A stretch of 64,000 bases of DNA from Manis javanica (GCF_040802235.1 NC_133166.1:1798001-1862000), one strand, 5' to 3'; numbered from the stretch's first letter, positions 1 to 12,480 are shown. Notes: generated by a model from the letters alone, not told the origin. Numbers and translations: made by a program.

Positions 1-256
1 ATGGTTGTTAACAACAATAAAATTCTGTATAGGGGAGTCAATGCTCAATGCACGATCATTAATCCACCCCCAGCCTAATTCTCGTCAGTCTCCAATCTTC
101 TGAAGCATAACGAACAAGTTCTTACATGGTGAACAATTCTTACATAGTGAGTAAGTCCTTACATGGTTAACAGTACAAGGGCAGTCATCACATAAACTTT
201 CGGTTTTGATCTCTCCTTATGAACTATAAACAATCAGGTCAAATATGAATATTCAT
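1..256 (-). mobile_element. 5'-truncated ERV LTR (U3/R) copy, cut by window edge
   Basis: This is the reverse complement of the LTR part of the element at 26815-27925, matching its positions 27631-27887 almost base for base with only scattered substitutions. The copy stops inside U3 at about 256. Its poly(A) end would lie left of the window. It has no coding content. The close match between the copies indicates a relatively recent family. Confidence 0.85.
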
Positions 257-787
257 AAATGGAAGCTATTTTTATGTTTGAGGAAAGCGACATAGCAATT
301 ACCAAAGGAGTTGACTAAAGATAGATGTTGTAAGCTGGAGAAGCAAGTGGTTTCCACTCTGTGTTAGGAGCCCAGGCAGCCCAACATGCCGGCAATGGAA
401 AGTACAGCACGATCGAGCTGAAAAGGAGTGTTCCAGCCTCCCCACTTCATTAGTGAAGAAAGTGAGGCTTTGGGAGGGTCAGCAACTTTCTTAATGTCAT
501 TGCTACGGAGTGGCTTGAGCTGGTTGGCCTGGTCTTCTTGACTCCCAGGCCTGCTTCCTCTTCATGTCACCAAGTCATCGTCTCTCTATATTGCAGATGG
601 CTCTGGAAGCGATACTTGTCAGAGTAGACAGGCAATCAAATGTAGCAGTGACATGTCCAACCTGTGTTGGTGATGACTCAACTTGTTTTCTTCACACCAT
701 GCTGCTTGCGTTTCTGCTGTCCATCCTGTTAAGAGCAGTTAGCTCTAGTCCAAATCCTAATTCTTTTCTTGTTTGTGTCATCAAGAC
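257..787. other. Non-genic stretch with a MIR-like fragment
   Basis: I see no exon here. Around 440-555 the sequence resembles an inverted MIR core. The 91-residue open frame at 564-839 runs into the MER5A fragment and shows no protein similarity I can recognise. Confidence 0.4.
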
Positions 788-905
788 CCAGTGCTTCTTA
801 AACTTCAGTATGCAGAAGAACCACTGGGGATGTTGTTAAAATATTGATTCTGATTCAGCAGGTTTAGGGCATGTCCCAAGGACCTTGTTTCTAAAAGACC
901 TCTGG
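788..905 (+). mobile_element. MER5A-like hAT-Charlie fragment
   Basis: It starts with a degraded Charlie terminal repeat (resembling a 'cttaaacttcagt' type end) and continues to the family's 'ctgattcagcaggt' core near 847-861. The 3' half is lost. Confidence 0.65.
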
Positions 906-974
906 CAATGATGGATGCTCTTGGTGCAAGGAACACATTCAGAGCAGCAAAGACCTGGGGTAGAATGCTCATCA

Positions 975-1110
975 CGGACTGTTTTCTCATCTGTAAAATG
1001 GAACAGTAAAAGTAGTTGCCCCATAGGACCGTTTTGAAGGTTCCATAAGGTAATGTTTTCAAGGGCCTTTGAATAGTCTCTGGCACATCAGAGGTAATCA
1101 ACAGTGTTTA
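975..1110 (+). repeat. MIR SINE, 3' half
   Basis: It holds the MIR core 'tctcatctgtaaaatgg' near 986-1002, followed by the usual run to a 'ctggcacat' motif near 1080. Confidence 0.65.
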
Positions 1111-1127
1111 GTTCATTAGGACTTCTA

Positions 1128-1450
1128 CAACAAGAATATCACAAGCTGGATGGCTTACAAACAACAAACATACATTTCTCATAGTTCTGGAGGCTGACAG
1201 TCCAAAATAATGGTCCTGGCAGATTCGGTGTCTGTTGAGGACCCACTTCCTCATTGACGGCCCTCTTCTTGCTGTGTCCTTACATGGTAGTAGGGGCAGG
1301 AAAGCTGTCTGGGGTCTCTTTTATAAGGGCACTAATCTCATTTGTGAGGGCCCCACCTTCATGACCTAGTCACCTCCCAAAGGCCCCACCTCCAAACACC
1401 ATCACATACGGATTAGATTTCAACATATTAATTCAGTTTATGGCAAATAG
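1128..1450 (-). mobile_element. MaLR-type LTR (MST/MLT1 class), inverted
   Basis: In reverse complement it shows the MaLR 3' motifs: the 'ccagaactgtgag' equivalent, the 'aataaa'-rich end, and the 'cacctccaaacaccatcaca' tract typical of the 5' third. It resembles the plus-strand LTR at 53688. No internal retroviral part is attached, so it is a solo LTR. Confidence 0.75.
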
Positions 1451-2389
1451 GTTTTAGTTTTCTTCCATTCTCTCTTTTTGCCTCTCCTATTACTAAGAAA
1501 AGTGACTTGATGGACTTTCCACTACAGAGGGCTTGGAGGATCTTTGCATTTTAAAAGTGTAAGGGAGAAAGGAGTGCTCAACAGCAGGACTGTGGCTGTT
1601 GGTAATTCTTCTTTTATTGGAAATATTTTTATCTTGGCTGGAACAACAAAGTCAAAGCAGAGACTTCTGCCAGAAGTCTGCATATAATATTAATCTGGTC
1701 AGAGGTTTGTTGGAAGAGAAAGATTAAGAATCATACACTACATCTATATATTTTCAACTTAAAATTCAGTCTCTATAGTCTTTCAAGTTAGTGTGGGCCT
1801 TACCTTCTCTGGCTGGGAGTGCAGAAAAGGAAGATAAAGTTCCACAGTAGGGCTTCAGAGCTGCAAGTTTCACTCTCATTGCTGCTTCCAGCTAAGTGTG
1901 TCCCTTGGGAAGTCTCCCCACCAGTCTGAACACCAGTTTCCTTATCTGTAACATAAGGAGATTGAAAAAGATCAGGGCAGCCAACCCCTTCCCATTGTCA
2001 TGTGGCCTTTCCTGCTTGATGATGGATGGCCCTAGACCTCTGAATCCTCCTCAACACAGCACTCGGGGAGTTGAAGCAGCAATGCAGTTTTGAATGACCA
2101 TCTTTAAGAACCAACATTCCAGGATTCTAAGAATTGCTAATGGTGGGATTTCAAGCATTAAAGATGGGCCTTGATGGATGACTAGGATTTTGGCAACTTG
2201 AATGTGGTATAGCGTTGGTAGAAAGATATCTAGACTGAGGGGACAGTATGAGTGAAGGCAAAAGGGCAGGGAAGAGTGTGAGGTCTCAGGAACAGACCTG
2301 GCAAGCTTGTGGGGCATTCATATATGGGAATGTGAGGTAAAAGAGGGGAGGTTAGACTAAGGGCAAGCCTTGATGATCCATTCACTCCT
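1451..2389. other. Non-genic stretch with a MIR fragment
   Basis: A MIR-like segment lies near 1870-2000, with 'cagtttccttatctgtaa' at its core. I see nothing recognisable in the rest. Confidence 0.4.
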
Positions 2390-3272
2390 TCATTCAACAA
2401 ACATTTATTGGACATTTACTGTATGCTAGTCACTTTGTTAAGCACTGGGGTTATAGTGGAGGTTGAGAGAGACATGGTGCTTCTGTGTAAGTTATCACTT
2501 TTGTGGGGGTAGATAGACAATAAACAGGTAACATACATAAGCCAACATACTAAATGGCAGATGACAGAAAATATCACTTCAGACAGAAAATAATGTTGAG
2601 CACCATTTCAGACAAGGTGCTCAGGGAGGGCTTCCTTGGAAGATGACCCTTCGGTTGACACCTGAAGGATGACAGTGAGCCTGCCATGTGAAGGGCTGGC
2701 TGAGACAATTATGGTTCAGGGAAGAGCGAATGCAGATTTTGGAGCTGGAAAAATCTCAGTGGATTCACAGAGCTATTGTCAGGGCAACTGAAAGGCTAAT
2801 GGGCAAGAACTCAGGGAGAGGGTGGCATGAGACAAAGTTAGAGAGACAGGTGGGGCCAGTTCCTGTAGGACTTTGAAGGCCATGGTAAGTGGGGTGACTT
2901 TATTCTAAGTGCAAAGAGAAGCCATCAGAAAATGACACCATCCAATTTACATAAAAGCATCCTTCAGGCCTCTGTACAGAATGAATTGAAAGCGAACAAG
3001 AGGTAAAGCAGAGACACCAGTTAGGACACTGAGGCCGAGATAAGAGATCATGGTGTGTCGCGTAAGGGTGGGGCCCACAGGGACTTGGAAGGGAGATAGA
3101 TTTGAGCCACATTTTGGATGCAGAATGAATAAGATTTCTGATGGCCTGGATGTGGGTGAGTGGATATGGTGGAGCGATAGAGAGAGAATTATCCAAAGTT
3201 CTGACTTGGGTCACTTGGAAGAGGGTGGTAACAGTCACTGAGATGGGGAAGGCTGGAGGAGTGTGGTTTAGT

Positions 3273-3308
<36 letters not shown>

Positions 3309-4775
3309 TGAGCGAGAGAGTCCAGCATTCTTCTCACCATGTCACACCTGGGATGTTAATGAGCTACCCAAGTGAAGATGCCGAGGAGGCACTTTGATAT
3401 GCACGTCTGGAGCTCTGAAGAGAGGTCTGGTCTGGTGATGACAATCTGAGCGTGGTAGAGATGGAACTCTGAAGAATGCTACTGAGAGATCAGGTCAGAG
3501 GAGACCAGAAACCGCAGGGTTTGTTGATACAGACCTGTCATGATGGATTGTGTCGGTAGAGCACAGAGAGTTGAAGAGTGTGAAGAGAGACAGGGAATAC
3601 TTACAGAAGCAACTCTTTCCAGAAGTTTTATTGGAAAGGTAAGCAGAGAAATGGGCAATAGCTCAAGAAGGATATGGGATGGGGGAAAGCCTCGGAACAA
3701 GCAGTGATTCAGGAGCATGTTTTGTGTATGCCAGTAACGATCTGAGAAAGCCAAGACTCGAGGCAAGAGCAACCTGTAAAGAGGATGATGCTTCAACAAG
3801 GGGGTGATTAGAAGAGAAAAGCCTCCGAGTAGGTCAGAGAGGATGCGAGCTGGGTCATTCCTGAGAAGAGAGAATATTCCTTCGGCCTGTTCGGAAGCAA
3901 GTAGGAAAGGATGAGTTAAGAAACAGGTAGTTGCTAGATTTTGGGTGGGAAGGTGAGGGGGTCCTGGCTTTGTGACTTCTAACTTCTAAGTGAATCATAA
4001 GATGAAGTCATGAGCTGTGCGTGAGGTAGGGACAGGGGTATATAAAGGTTTGAAGGCACAATTCCCAGCAAAATTCCTGGGAAGCTTACACTGCTGATTC
4101 TCCACTTTGAGATTTGTGCCCATGACTTTAAAGCAAAATCCCTTAGCCAGCTCATGGGATTTTTCTTTGATAGCATTTAGCTGCTGCAGTTAGAGGCCCT
4201 GAGAAGGTGCTCAGCATGTGTTGGAGGTTTCGAGGGGACAGAGGAGAGAGATGCGAGGGTGTCTGCGTTGTTTGCAAGAGTGCAGTCATAAAGAAGGACA
4301 ATGGAGTTCAATTTATGGAAGGAAGGAAGCAAAGACAGGAGGTGGCTGCTGGCTGGTGGACTGTGGTGGAATCAGTGGAATTAGTGGTCAGGATAAGGGA
4401 CAAGAAATGTGGGAGTGGGGGTAGTGGCGGAAGTGAGCTGGAAGCCTGGGAAATGGAGAACAAAAAGCAGGATTTCAAAATAAGAGATTTCTGGTAATGA
4501 CATGCGCTGTGGTGTGGCTGCTGAGTGGGTGTCTGCAGGAGCGTTGGAGAACTAGGAGGTGCAGGGCAGCAAGGAACCGAGAGGCCAAGCTGCTGGGAGA
4601 GTTGCTATGTAGATATTGCACTTTTCCGAATTATTGTAGGAAGAGAGAAGCGAACAGATGATAAGCAGGAAGTTTGCGGTAAAGGAGGGGTAATGACCGA
4701 GAGGAGGGCAGAAGGACACGAGTGGGGAGGCGGGCACAGGTCTAGAATGAGAGTAGGGTCATGGTGAGCCCAGAG
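2390..4775 (-). mobile_element. Long degraded L2 LINE, inverted
   Basis: The left end carries the inverted L2 3' terminus ('attcaacaaacatttattg' near 2393-2411). A long purine-rich stretch typical of L2 antisense follows: 'gccatggtaagtggggtgac' near 2879-2898, an 'agaagccatcaga' motif near 2919, 'actgagatggggaaggctgg' near 3237-3256, and 'ctggagctctgaagagagg' near 3407. About 2.4 kb is colinear, which is long for an L2 fossil. The assignment beyond about 4200 rests mainly on composition and orientation. Every reading frame is broken. Confidence 0.6.
3272..3320. repeat. (TG)n/(AG)n compound dinucleotide repeat
   Basis: A run of about nine TG units passes directly into a run of about nine AG units. 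It lies inside the L2 fossil. Confidence 0.9.
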
Positions 4776-5004
4776 GTGGTTTTTCTGCAAATTATCCCTC
4801 CTCCAGGGGAAGCAGCCCTGACTCAGGATGCGCAGCGTGGGGAGTGTGGGCTGGGTTTTACTTACCCCTCTGGTAGGCATCCTTGGGCAGGACACAACCT
4901 ATTTGTACAGTCTGTACAGGCATGCCCTGGTTGAATGGCATAGGCATCGAGGGAATCAGCTTTTTGCAGGAGAAATGTCCCGACAGAGGCTATGGGGAGC
5001 AAAG

Positions 5005-5125
5005 ATCAACCCTCTCATTTTACAGACAGGGAAATGGAAGCCCAGAGACAGGAAATAATGCAAACACAAAGGAGCTTGGTGACAGAACTGGACCAAAACT
5101 CTGTTGACTCTCAGTGCTTTCGGCC
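5005..5125 (-). repeat. MIR fragment, inverted
   Basis: It shows the inverted MIR core 'cattttacagacagggaaa', then 'cttggtgacagaactgg'. Confidence 0.55.
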
Positions 5126-6494
5126 ACACCTCAGAATAGAAGTGATGCTGTAGCAAACACTCCAAATTGCAAATTCAAAAACATGTTGTCTCTCAAAGTT
5201 GCTTCTGTGGGAGGTGGCAGACTTCTTTCTAGGGATGTTGCCATTGTTCCAGCCATTTCTGGAAACTCCTTCAGGGAAATGATCTTCAGAGGCAGCTTCT
5301 GAGTCACAAAGGCAGTCCACTGTCCTACAGAGCCTTATTTAATACATGGTGTGGGATTTTTCTCCTCTGGTGTTGGGTCTGAGAGCCCAAGAGGCCACCA
5401 GGAAATGTAGCCTCTCTTCTTTTTATTTCAACACATACTGATTTTGCACTCAGCATGTTCCAGGCCCAGGAGATCCCCACCTACGTGTTGGGGGGCAGCT
5501 ACTGTTGTGAGCTGTGTTCAGTCCAAACAGGTTTTGCTTTGCAAGGCTGGCAGGCATGAGGTTGCATCCTCGGGCATCTTAAATGCAAACAACAGAATCT
5601 GCTCCAGTTATTTATGCAGAAAATGAATCTGATAGAGACTATATTAGGTAGTTCACAGACTCTCTGGAGAATTAGACTTCAGGAAGGAGGCTACCTATGC
5701 TTTCAGAAGTCCTTCCTGGGATCAGACACAGCATCTCACCACAGCTGACTCTGAGACCTGGATGATTCTCTGCCACTCCCCCACCTCAGCCAGAAAACAG
5801 ATTCCATGTCGCTCCCAGGGCCTCAGCTTGCTCTCCTTCAAACTGACTTCTTGCATGTGCCCAAGGCGGTGCTCAGACTGTGGGGAGGTCCCACACAGGC
5901 AGTCCGTGCAAGGAAACAGTGAGAGCTGCAGACATGGTAAACGTTGCCTACTAAGCTGTAGGCTTCCTTAGGCCTTTATGCCCAGAACTGGGAAAGCTGC
6001 CCCTAGGTGCACAGTGGAACTGGGCTGTTGTCCTTCACGGAGTGTGTTCTGCAGCTTGACATCACAGCATAGCTAGTGGTTTGTACTAGAAATTTAGAGC
6101 TCCTTTGAAATTAACGTAGTTCAAAGAGAAATGGGAAGCTCCAAGCCCCTGAAAATGGGTGGCTTTCCAGGTCCAAATCATCCTGCCAGTGAACCTGTGT
6201 CCATGGAGAAAGCTGAGACAGTCTCCCTGGAAATGCTATTCCCCAATGATCCGGAATCCCTTCTCTCTAGTGTCTCTAATAAACAGCAAGGTGACCCAGC
6301 CCCTCCCTGTGCATGCAGAAGAGTCAGCTGACAGGCATTTACTGAGGGCTTGCTGGGTGTCAGGTACTGGGGCTTGAGCCTGGGCTCAGGGGCGGAGGAG
6401 GTTTAGACGTGAGTAAGCTATGGACAGGCCTACACATAACTGTGTGTCAGTGGGTACAGGGAGTAGGAGCAAAGGGCCTTGGGACCTTTCAATC
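5126..6494. other. Non-genic stretch
   Basis: I see no exon or clear RNA gene. A short L2 3'-end remnant lies near 6328-6425 ('acaggcatttactgaggg'). Confidence 0.4.
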
Positions 6495-6655
6495 CTGGGA
6501 CCATGTCCTTGACTTTGTTGAACTAGTTTTCCCATCTGCAAAGTGGGGGTAATAAAACTTAGCTCATGTGATTGTTTGAAGAAGTCAGTGGTATAAAGTA
6601 CGTGAAGGAGCCAGCAGCTGGCACATAATAGGCACTCAGCAAGCGTGGTTCCCTC
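6495..6655 (+). repeat. MIR SINE
   Basis: 'ttcccatctgcaaagtgggggtaat' type core near 6530, followed by 'ctggcacataataggcactc' near 6619-6638. Confidence 0.75.
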
Positions 6656-7199
6656 CAACACCCCACCTTCCCTTCTTTTCTCTCTTCGATATAAAGCGTG
6701 CTGGGATTGTAGGGAAGGTCGTGGTTAATTCGGCTTGATGGATTAGGGCTGGGCTCCTAAGGATGCATGGGCTTCATCAGGCAGAGGGTGAGGAGCACGC
6801 CTTGAAGCAGTTGATACAGCTTGATCAAAGCTGTGGACTACTGTGCCTGGGGCTGGTGGACGGAACATCCCCTAGGTGAGTCCCCTTGGGAAGGGGACTG
6901 GCTGGAGGTGCATTAAGGGCTCTGTGAGTCAAGCTGGGCGCCTGAACATCCTCCTGCAAGCATGGGTGGTCAGGGGAGGGCTTTGAGGCAGAGGAGTGCG
7001 CCTGAAAGGCCAGAGCAGCTGCTCTTTGGCTGGTGAAAATCTCTCTCTTTACTTAGAACTGCCCTGGACTTTGGAGTTTTCCATATCTCTGCTTTGAGAG
7101 ATAAAGATGGAAGGGGTAGGCTTTTTTTGGCCCCTGTTCAGCCTATGGTTGGGTGTCTTGGAAAGCTTCCCAACACCATTACCATTTCAAATAAGAAGC
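6656..7199. other. Non-genic stretch
   Basis: Mostly unique-looking sequence. I see no gene, RNA or repeat family that I can name. Confidence 0.3.
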
Positions 7200-7450
7200 A
7201 TAATAATGCTCTTCGTCGAACATCTACCACTCTCATGCAATGTTAGGTATTTTACATAAATAATCCCAGATCCTTTTAATAACTTTGTAAAGGCAGATGT
7301 TATGATCTCCATTTTGCAGAAGAGAAAACTGAAGCTCCGAAATGCTAGGCAGTTTGCTCAAGGGCATGTAACCAGTATATGGCTATGCCAGGATTTAAAG
7401 CTGGGTTTGTCTAATTGCAAAATCTGTGTTTGCTTCATGGTGCCACCTCC
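7200..7450 (-). repeat. MIR SINE, inverted, near full length
   Basis: Inverted MIR order: 'gttaggtattttacataaa', then 'ccattttgcagaagagaaaac' type core near 7310, then the tRNA-related end near 7400-7445. Confidence 0.75.
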
Positions 7451-9293
7451 TAAGTTCCATTGTTGGTTATTTCTAACATGACAGGAAAACTCCTTTTCTA
7501 TACCTACCTATACCTCTATATTCATATCCATACTCTACCAGCTCTCTCTCCCTCTTTATCTAATAGAATGGCAGAAATCTACCTAGCATCTCAAAATCTC
7601 TTGCCTTCGGTTCCCCAAATCTCTGGGAATTAAGGTGCATTCATCTTTCTGGATGGGGAAACCAAAATATGGTAAATTGTTGTCATTATAGGTGTTGCAG
7701 AGTACAGGTGTCCTGCTTGCCACCTCAGTCGGGGACAGAGTAAAGAACTAGTCCCTTGAGAAGAAGATTTGGGAGCAACTTCTAGGGTGTGTGAGATTCT
7801 TGGGATTCTGTTCTCTCCCTGTAGATCCCATCAATCTCTCAGCCATGCTGGAAACCCCTTTGTCTTTCAGTCTGTTGTGGTAAATTGGATACAAGTCCTG
7901 GAGACTTGAATAAAAGTATCATCTCTGACCCTCAGTTGTCCAGTGGATGGTCAAGTGAGGATGGTTAGCATACCTGCCTCCAGACTGTTGTGAGATAAAA
8001 CAAGATGCCTGTACAATTCTGGGCACACAAGTGCCAATCAGGTCTCTTCTTTAATCTTAGAAATGTATGAAGCCACATTAGATGGTTATTTTGAATAATT
8101 AGTCTCAGTCTTGTCTTTGAAAATACACAATGGAATTAGATCCTAAGGCTACTTGGCCATAGCAGGGAAGACTGGGATAAGGAGGTAGAAGAAGGGAAGA
8201 ATGAGAAAAGGGTTTATCAGGGGCAAAGTTCAGGGACTTTGTTATTTGTCCAGGGTCCCGGCCAGGCCTGCCCATGAAAACAGCAGCTCATGGGCTTGGG
8301 TGGGCCCCTTTTCATCTGGCTGTGTCCGTAAAAGGTTGGATGAAATCTTCATCAAGCCATAAATAAATTCTGGGCTCAAAATACAACTTTTCCTTAAACG
8401 GCAAAATGCTCTTGGGTGGGGAGGTGACTTTATTTGGGTTTCCCTGGAGTGGGCAGCAGCTCACGGAAGGCTCCTGGCAGGAAGCAGCCCTGGTGGCTCC
8501 TGGCCAGGCCGGTGGAGACCTCTGACCTGCTCTCTGGCCCTCAGGAACTCCTGCTTCCCCGGGAAGAGGAAGGTGACAGGGAGGATGGGAAGGCATGGGG
8601 AAGAGCAATTGGAAAAAAAGGAGCTTTCTGGAAAAAAATTGGCTGTCAGGGTACCATGATGATTGGCAGATCCCCTACTGAACTGTTAGCCCTCAGGGGC
8701 TCCATGGGGCTTTCTGCTTTTTGTTTGTTTCCCTTGTCTGGCCGGTAGTTCTTGGCATGCCTTGAAGTCCCAGAGTGATAAAGGGTCATTGGATCGCCAT
8801 TCTGCTTTATGTAGCTGTCCTGCCAATGGGTTTCAGCCCTGGACAAGTTCACTATGGATTCAACCAAAGAAATGACAGTAGAATGTTCTTGGGGTGAAAG
8901 GGTTTATACCCAAATTTATTCCCACGGTGGCAGGTCAGTCACTAGAATCCTGTCCACTCAGAGTGAGTCTGCATGCAGCAAGCCTGTCTCTGCCTCTGGG
9001 CCTCTCTGCCTTGCAGCCATTCAGTCTCTGTCCTCGGCGCTGCCACCACTCGTCTTATCTCCTCTCCTGCAGCCTTGCAGCCATACCACCGTGTCTCCCA
9101 GAGCACTGGGAGGAGCTCTCTATATAGAGTCAATAACGGTGCATTGCCGACATGTGTGTAGTGAGCTAGCTGACCAGGGCCAGGTGGGAATCTTGGCCAC
9201 AGGAACCTTCACTTTATCCACAGTAGCAAAGGCCAAGAAAAGGGAACTGAGTTCCCAGGGCCAACTGAGCTATTGACCTAATTAATGGATAGA
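7451..9293. other. Non-genic stretch with a weak MIR
   Basis: A weak MIR-like segment lies at about 7885-8040. The stretch 8260-8480 is unique-looking, with AT-rich patches ('ccataaataaattctgg'). The overlapping short frames near 8434-9276 lack splice-consistent structure or a recognisable domain. Confidence 0.35.
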
Positions 9294-9315
9294 TAATAAC
9301 AATAATAATAATAAC
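9294..9315. repeat. (ATA)n-like trinucleotide repeat
   Basis: An AAT/ACA run of about seven units directly precedes an inverted MIR. Confidence 0.7.
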
Positions 9316-9324
9316 AGTAGCAGC

Positions 9325-9535
9325 TAAAGTGAACTGAGCACTTGCTCAGCTTGGTATTTCCTGGGCTGGAGTATTTCGTGGGCCTTACCTCATTTAATTC
9401 TGGGAGATGTAGGTGCTATTGTGATCAGCCCCATTTCCCAGGTGAGAAAACTGAGGTTCGGAGGGATGAAATAACCTGCCAAGCAGGGAATAATAGCCAG
9501 CAAAAGACAGTTGGGTTTAAAGCTGGGTGGATGGG
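9325..9535 (-). repeat. MIR SINE, inverted
   Basis: 'gaactgagcacttgctcag', then 'gtgagaaaactgaggttcgg' near 9442-9461, then 'gggtttaaagctggg'. Confidence 0.75.
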
Positions 9536-9884
9536 TCGAGGGCTGAGAATTGCCCCACTGATGGCTGGCAGCTATCACTGTTTTCCTCATCCCCTTGTCT
9601 TCTGCAAGGCTTGATATGCAGAGGACAAGTTGCTCAGCAAATTATTTTTATGTAAGTGATAAAAATCTTTTTTCTCATTTTGCATTTCTGCTGGGGTCTT
9701 GGTTCAGAGATTACGCCCTTCAAATTGATTAGTTTCAAAGTGAATTTTTATGGGGAAGAGGGAGTTAGTATCCAGAGTCTATTCATGTGCATATCTAAGA
9801 TCTCTCACCTCCTTGAGATAAGTAATATGGCAAGAGAGATGATAGTTAATATTATTTCACATTTCTCCAGCACACTGAAGAGAA
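9536..9884. other. Non-genic stretch
   Basis: AT-leaning sequence in which I see no gene. Confidence 0.3.
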
Positions 9885-10060
9885 GTAATGTGTACTGAAC
9901 ACACTTATGTCAGGCTTTTAGCATCTGTTATCTCATGATCATGTCTTGGGGGAGGGTGCTATATTATTATACTCACTTTACAGATTAAATTTAGTGTTGA
10001 CTTGCTTTCCCAGGGCAACACTGCAAATGGAAGAGTCAGGTTAGGGACCTAGAAGGTCAG
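9885..10060 (-). repeat. MIR SINE, inverted
   Basis: 'tgtactgaacacacttatgt', then 'ctcactttacagattaaa' and 'cagggcaacactgcaaat', in inverted MIR order. Confidence 0.65.
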
Positions 10061-11020
10061 AACCGTAAGTCTGCTATGCCAGGTTATCCTCCAGGTGTTG
10101 GAAAAAATAGTTTAAATGGAGAGAGGACCAGATGTACATTCCACTCCACAGGCTGCGGTGAGAACCGGCAGAGGAGAAGGAGATGTCTCTTATTTGTTTG
10201 TCCTATGGAGATCGGGGAACTAATGCAAGCTGGAGGTAAGGTGCGAACTCAGCAATGACTTTGGGGGGGTCCCAACATAAGGCAGGAATCAAGGGGCTTG
10301 GGCCAGTGGAGCCTGGTGTTCATCCACCAAGGACGCCCTGTGCTCAGAAATATTTGGAAGCCCTGAGCAGACTGTACTGAATGAGAATTAATTCCTAGAT
10401 GACCTCCTTTACCAAAAACTTAAGCTGAAATAAGCTAACTGCCCTCCAGAATTTAGGACTGCCTCGTTTTGGCTGATGAGAACGATCTGGGCTCCTGTTA
10501 CCTCTTCCAGAGGCAGAGGCTGCATGCCTTCATTCCCTGGTGCTGCTCTTTGAAATACTGCTGGCACCTGGGGGCCCTCTCCAGCAAGAGCGCACAACCG
10601 CTGATCTGGGTGTCCGACCTGGGACCCATCAGAGTGGGAAATGAAGTGTTTCTCTCCTGTTCTCATTTATCACTGGCCCCTGTCCTTTGTCCTTTGGGGC
10701 AGGATTGATGGCTTCTGCTGGGGTTGCATGTGCAGCCTCTGCAGAGGCGCTGGGCTTCTGATGTGCATCTCCAACTCTCTTGCACCAGAGCTTTGAAAAG
10801 GCTGAGAAGCAAGTATTCAAGCTGTGTAATAAGTCCAGGGGGCTTGAGGGACTAGGTGGTGGGGGCTGGGGACCCCTGAAGCATGGCAGCGCTGGGCGGT
10901 CACCAGAAGGATTTTTACATCCTGGGAATGGACAGCTGTTCTAAGTGCAAGGGTGTCTTACAGGAGGTTTGTGTTTGCAGTGGACTGAGCCCAGCTGCAC
11001 TGGCGAAGGTGGGGTTCGTG
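10061..11020. other. Non-genic stretch
   Basis: No exon is recognised. A 7-base G run lies near 10262-10268. Confidence 0.3.
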
Positions 11021-11167
11021 GATGTGTGTGTGTATTTGACTGTTTGTATAGGTGTGTGTTTGTGTGAGTATATGTGTATGTGTGTATATAAGTGTGTATA
11101 TGAGTGTGTGGACATATGTATTTTGTTTGTGTGAGTGTGAGTGCATGAGTGTGTGTGTCTGTGTGTT
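11021..11167. repeat. GT-rich low-complexity / degenerate (TG)n tract
   Basis: About 145 bases of TG-rich sequence are interrupted by TATA and TGAG variants, with no pure run longer than about 12 bases. The reading frames over it are repeat artefacts. Confidence 0.85.
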
Positions 11168-11689
11168 CCTTTAGGACTGCCAGGCTGGGTTTGGACTTAA
11201 TCCAGTGAAGTCCCTTTCAAGTGGAAGTCAGAAAACTCGCCCCCCCGACTCCTGAACCAGAGTGATTGCATGGCTGTATGGCTGGGAAGGCATTTATAAG
11301 CTATTTTCTCACTTTCACACTGTCTCTTCCGTCCCAAATGGTGGCACAAACAATGTATTTGTGAGAGACCCCTGGTGGCTAAGGCTCTCTGGTTTCCATG
11401 GAAGCCATAAAGCCCATCGGAAGGGGAAGGGGGAAGGGGAGGGCTTGGCTGCTCCCTGGAATGGGAGGCTGCCTGGGCAGACAAGGGCTGGGGGCGGGGT
11501 AGCAGTGTGTCGCGAGGACAGTTTAGTGTCCTTGTCTTTCCACACAGATTACGGGGTACTGGAGCCTCAGGCTTAGGGGAGAAAGCTGAAAGGCAGGGAG
11601 CTGCGTCCTAGGGCTGGAGTATGATTCAAAGACTGGGGCAAAGAGTCTGGAGGAAGAGCCCTCTTCTGACCCCACGGTCTGGGAGATAA
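11168..11689. other. Non-genic stretch
   Basis: GC-rich in part (11400-11510, repeated 'aaggggaagg'). No gene seen. Confidence 0.3.
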
Positions 11690-12170
11690 ACCCTAAATTC
11701 CCTGGATCACCATTCAGGGCTTTCAGTATCTGATGCCACCAGCACTGTCCATTTTCCTTGATTTCCTCCCCGACAGCCCCACAGAACAGCGCTGACCTTG
11801 CTACTGTAAGTTCCTCCAGGCTAGCAAGCTTATCTTACTTATTCCTGCATCCCCAGCTTGGCTCATAGGTGAGCGGTATCAATTGACAAAATGCATGTGC
11901 TTACTCCAGAACCCAGAGTCTGTGCTCTGACAGAGCTCCCTGCCTGGAAAACCCTGATTCTTCCTTCTCTGCATGCAAGACCTACCCCTTTTCCATGCTC
12001 ATCTCCAGTTCCACCTTCTTTATGAAGTTTTTGCAGCCCACATTTGTTACCAAGGGCTTCAGACCATGCATACAGCTCCTTAGCTTGCAAGTGTATATGC
12101 ATATCTGGTTTCTCTGATCACCTGTGTCTGTGCTTAATCACAGTCTTTTGTGCTTTAAGTACAGACACTT
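11690..12170 (+). mobile_element. L2 LINE 3' region
   Basis: It follows the sense-strand L2 end: 'ctccctgcctggaaaaccct' near 11936-11955, 'catctccagttccaccttct' near 12000-12019, and then a Cys/Pro-rich style run. Confidence 0.5.
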
Positions 12171-12264
12171 TCCCTCCTGTTGGAAAGAGCATGGAATTTG
12201 GATAACAATAATACTAATCAATAATTCAGGTCCAACCTGAGTGCTTTGCAAGCAACGTATCATT

Positions 12265-12480
12265 TGAAGTAAAAACCAACTGAGAGTGAGGCTTGGCTCT
12301 GCATCTACTATTTGTAAACCTGACAAGACATTTCAACTCTCTGAACCTCAGTTTCCTCATCCAGAAAGTAGGAATTATAATAATTTCCATGTTCTCTTCA
12401 TAGGGTAGTTTTGGAGATTGGAAGAGCTATTAGTCAAGGCAGTGCTTTGAAACCTGGAAGGTGTGTGTTGTTGTCATTGA
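12265..12480 (+). repeat. MIR SINE
   Basis: 'gaggcttggctctgcatcta', then 'cctcagtttcctcatccag' near 12345-12363, and an AT-rich continuation. Confidence 0.7.

Noticed and set aside
10883-11134. Cys/Val-rich frame with a domain-like look
   Set aside because: It is produced by the degenerate GT-rich tract.
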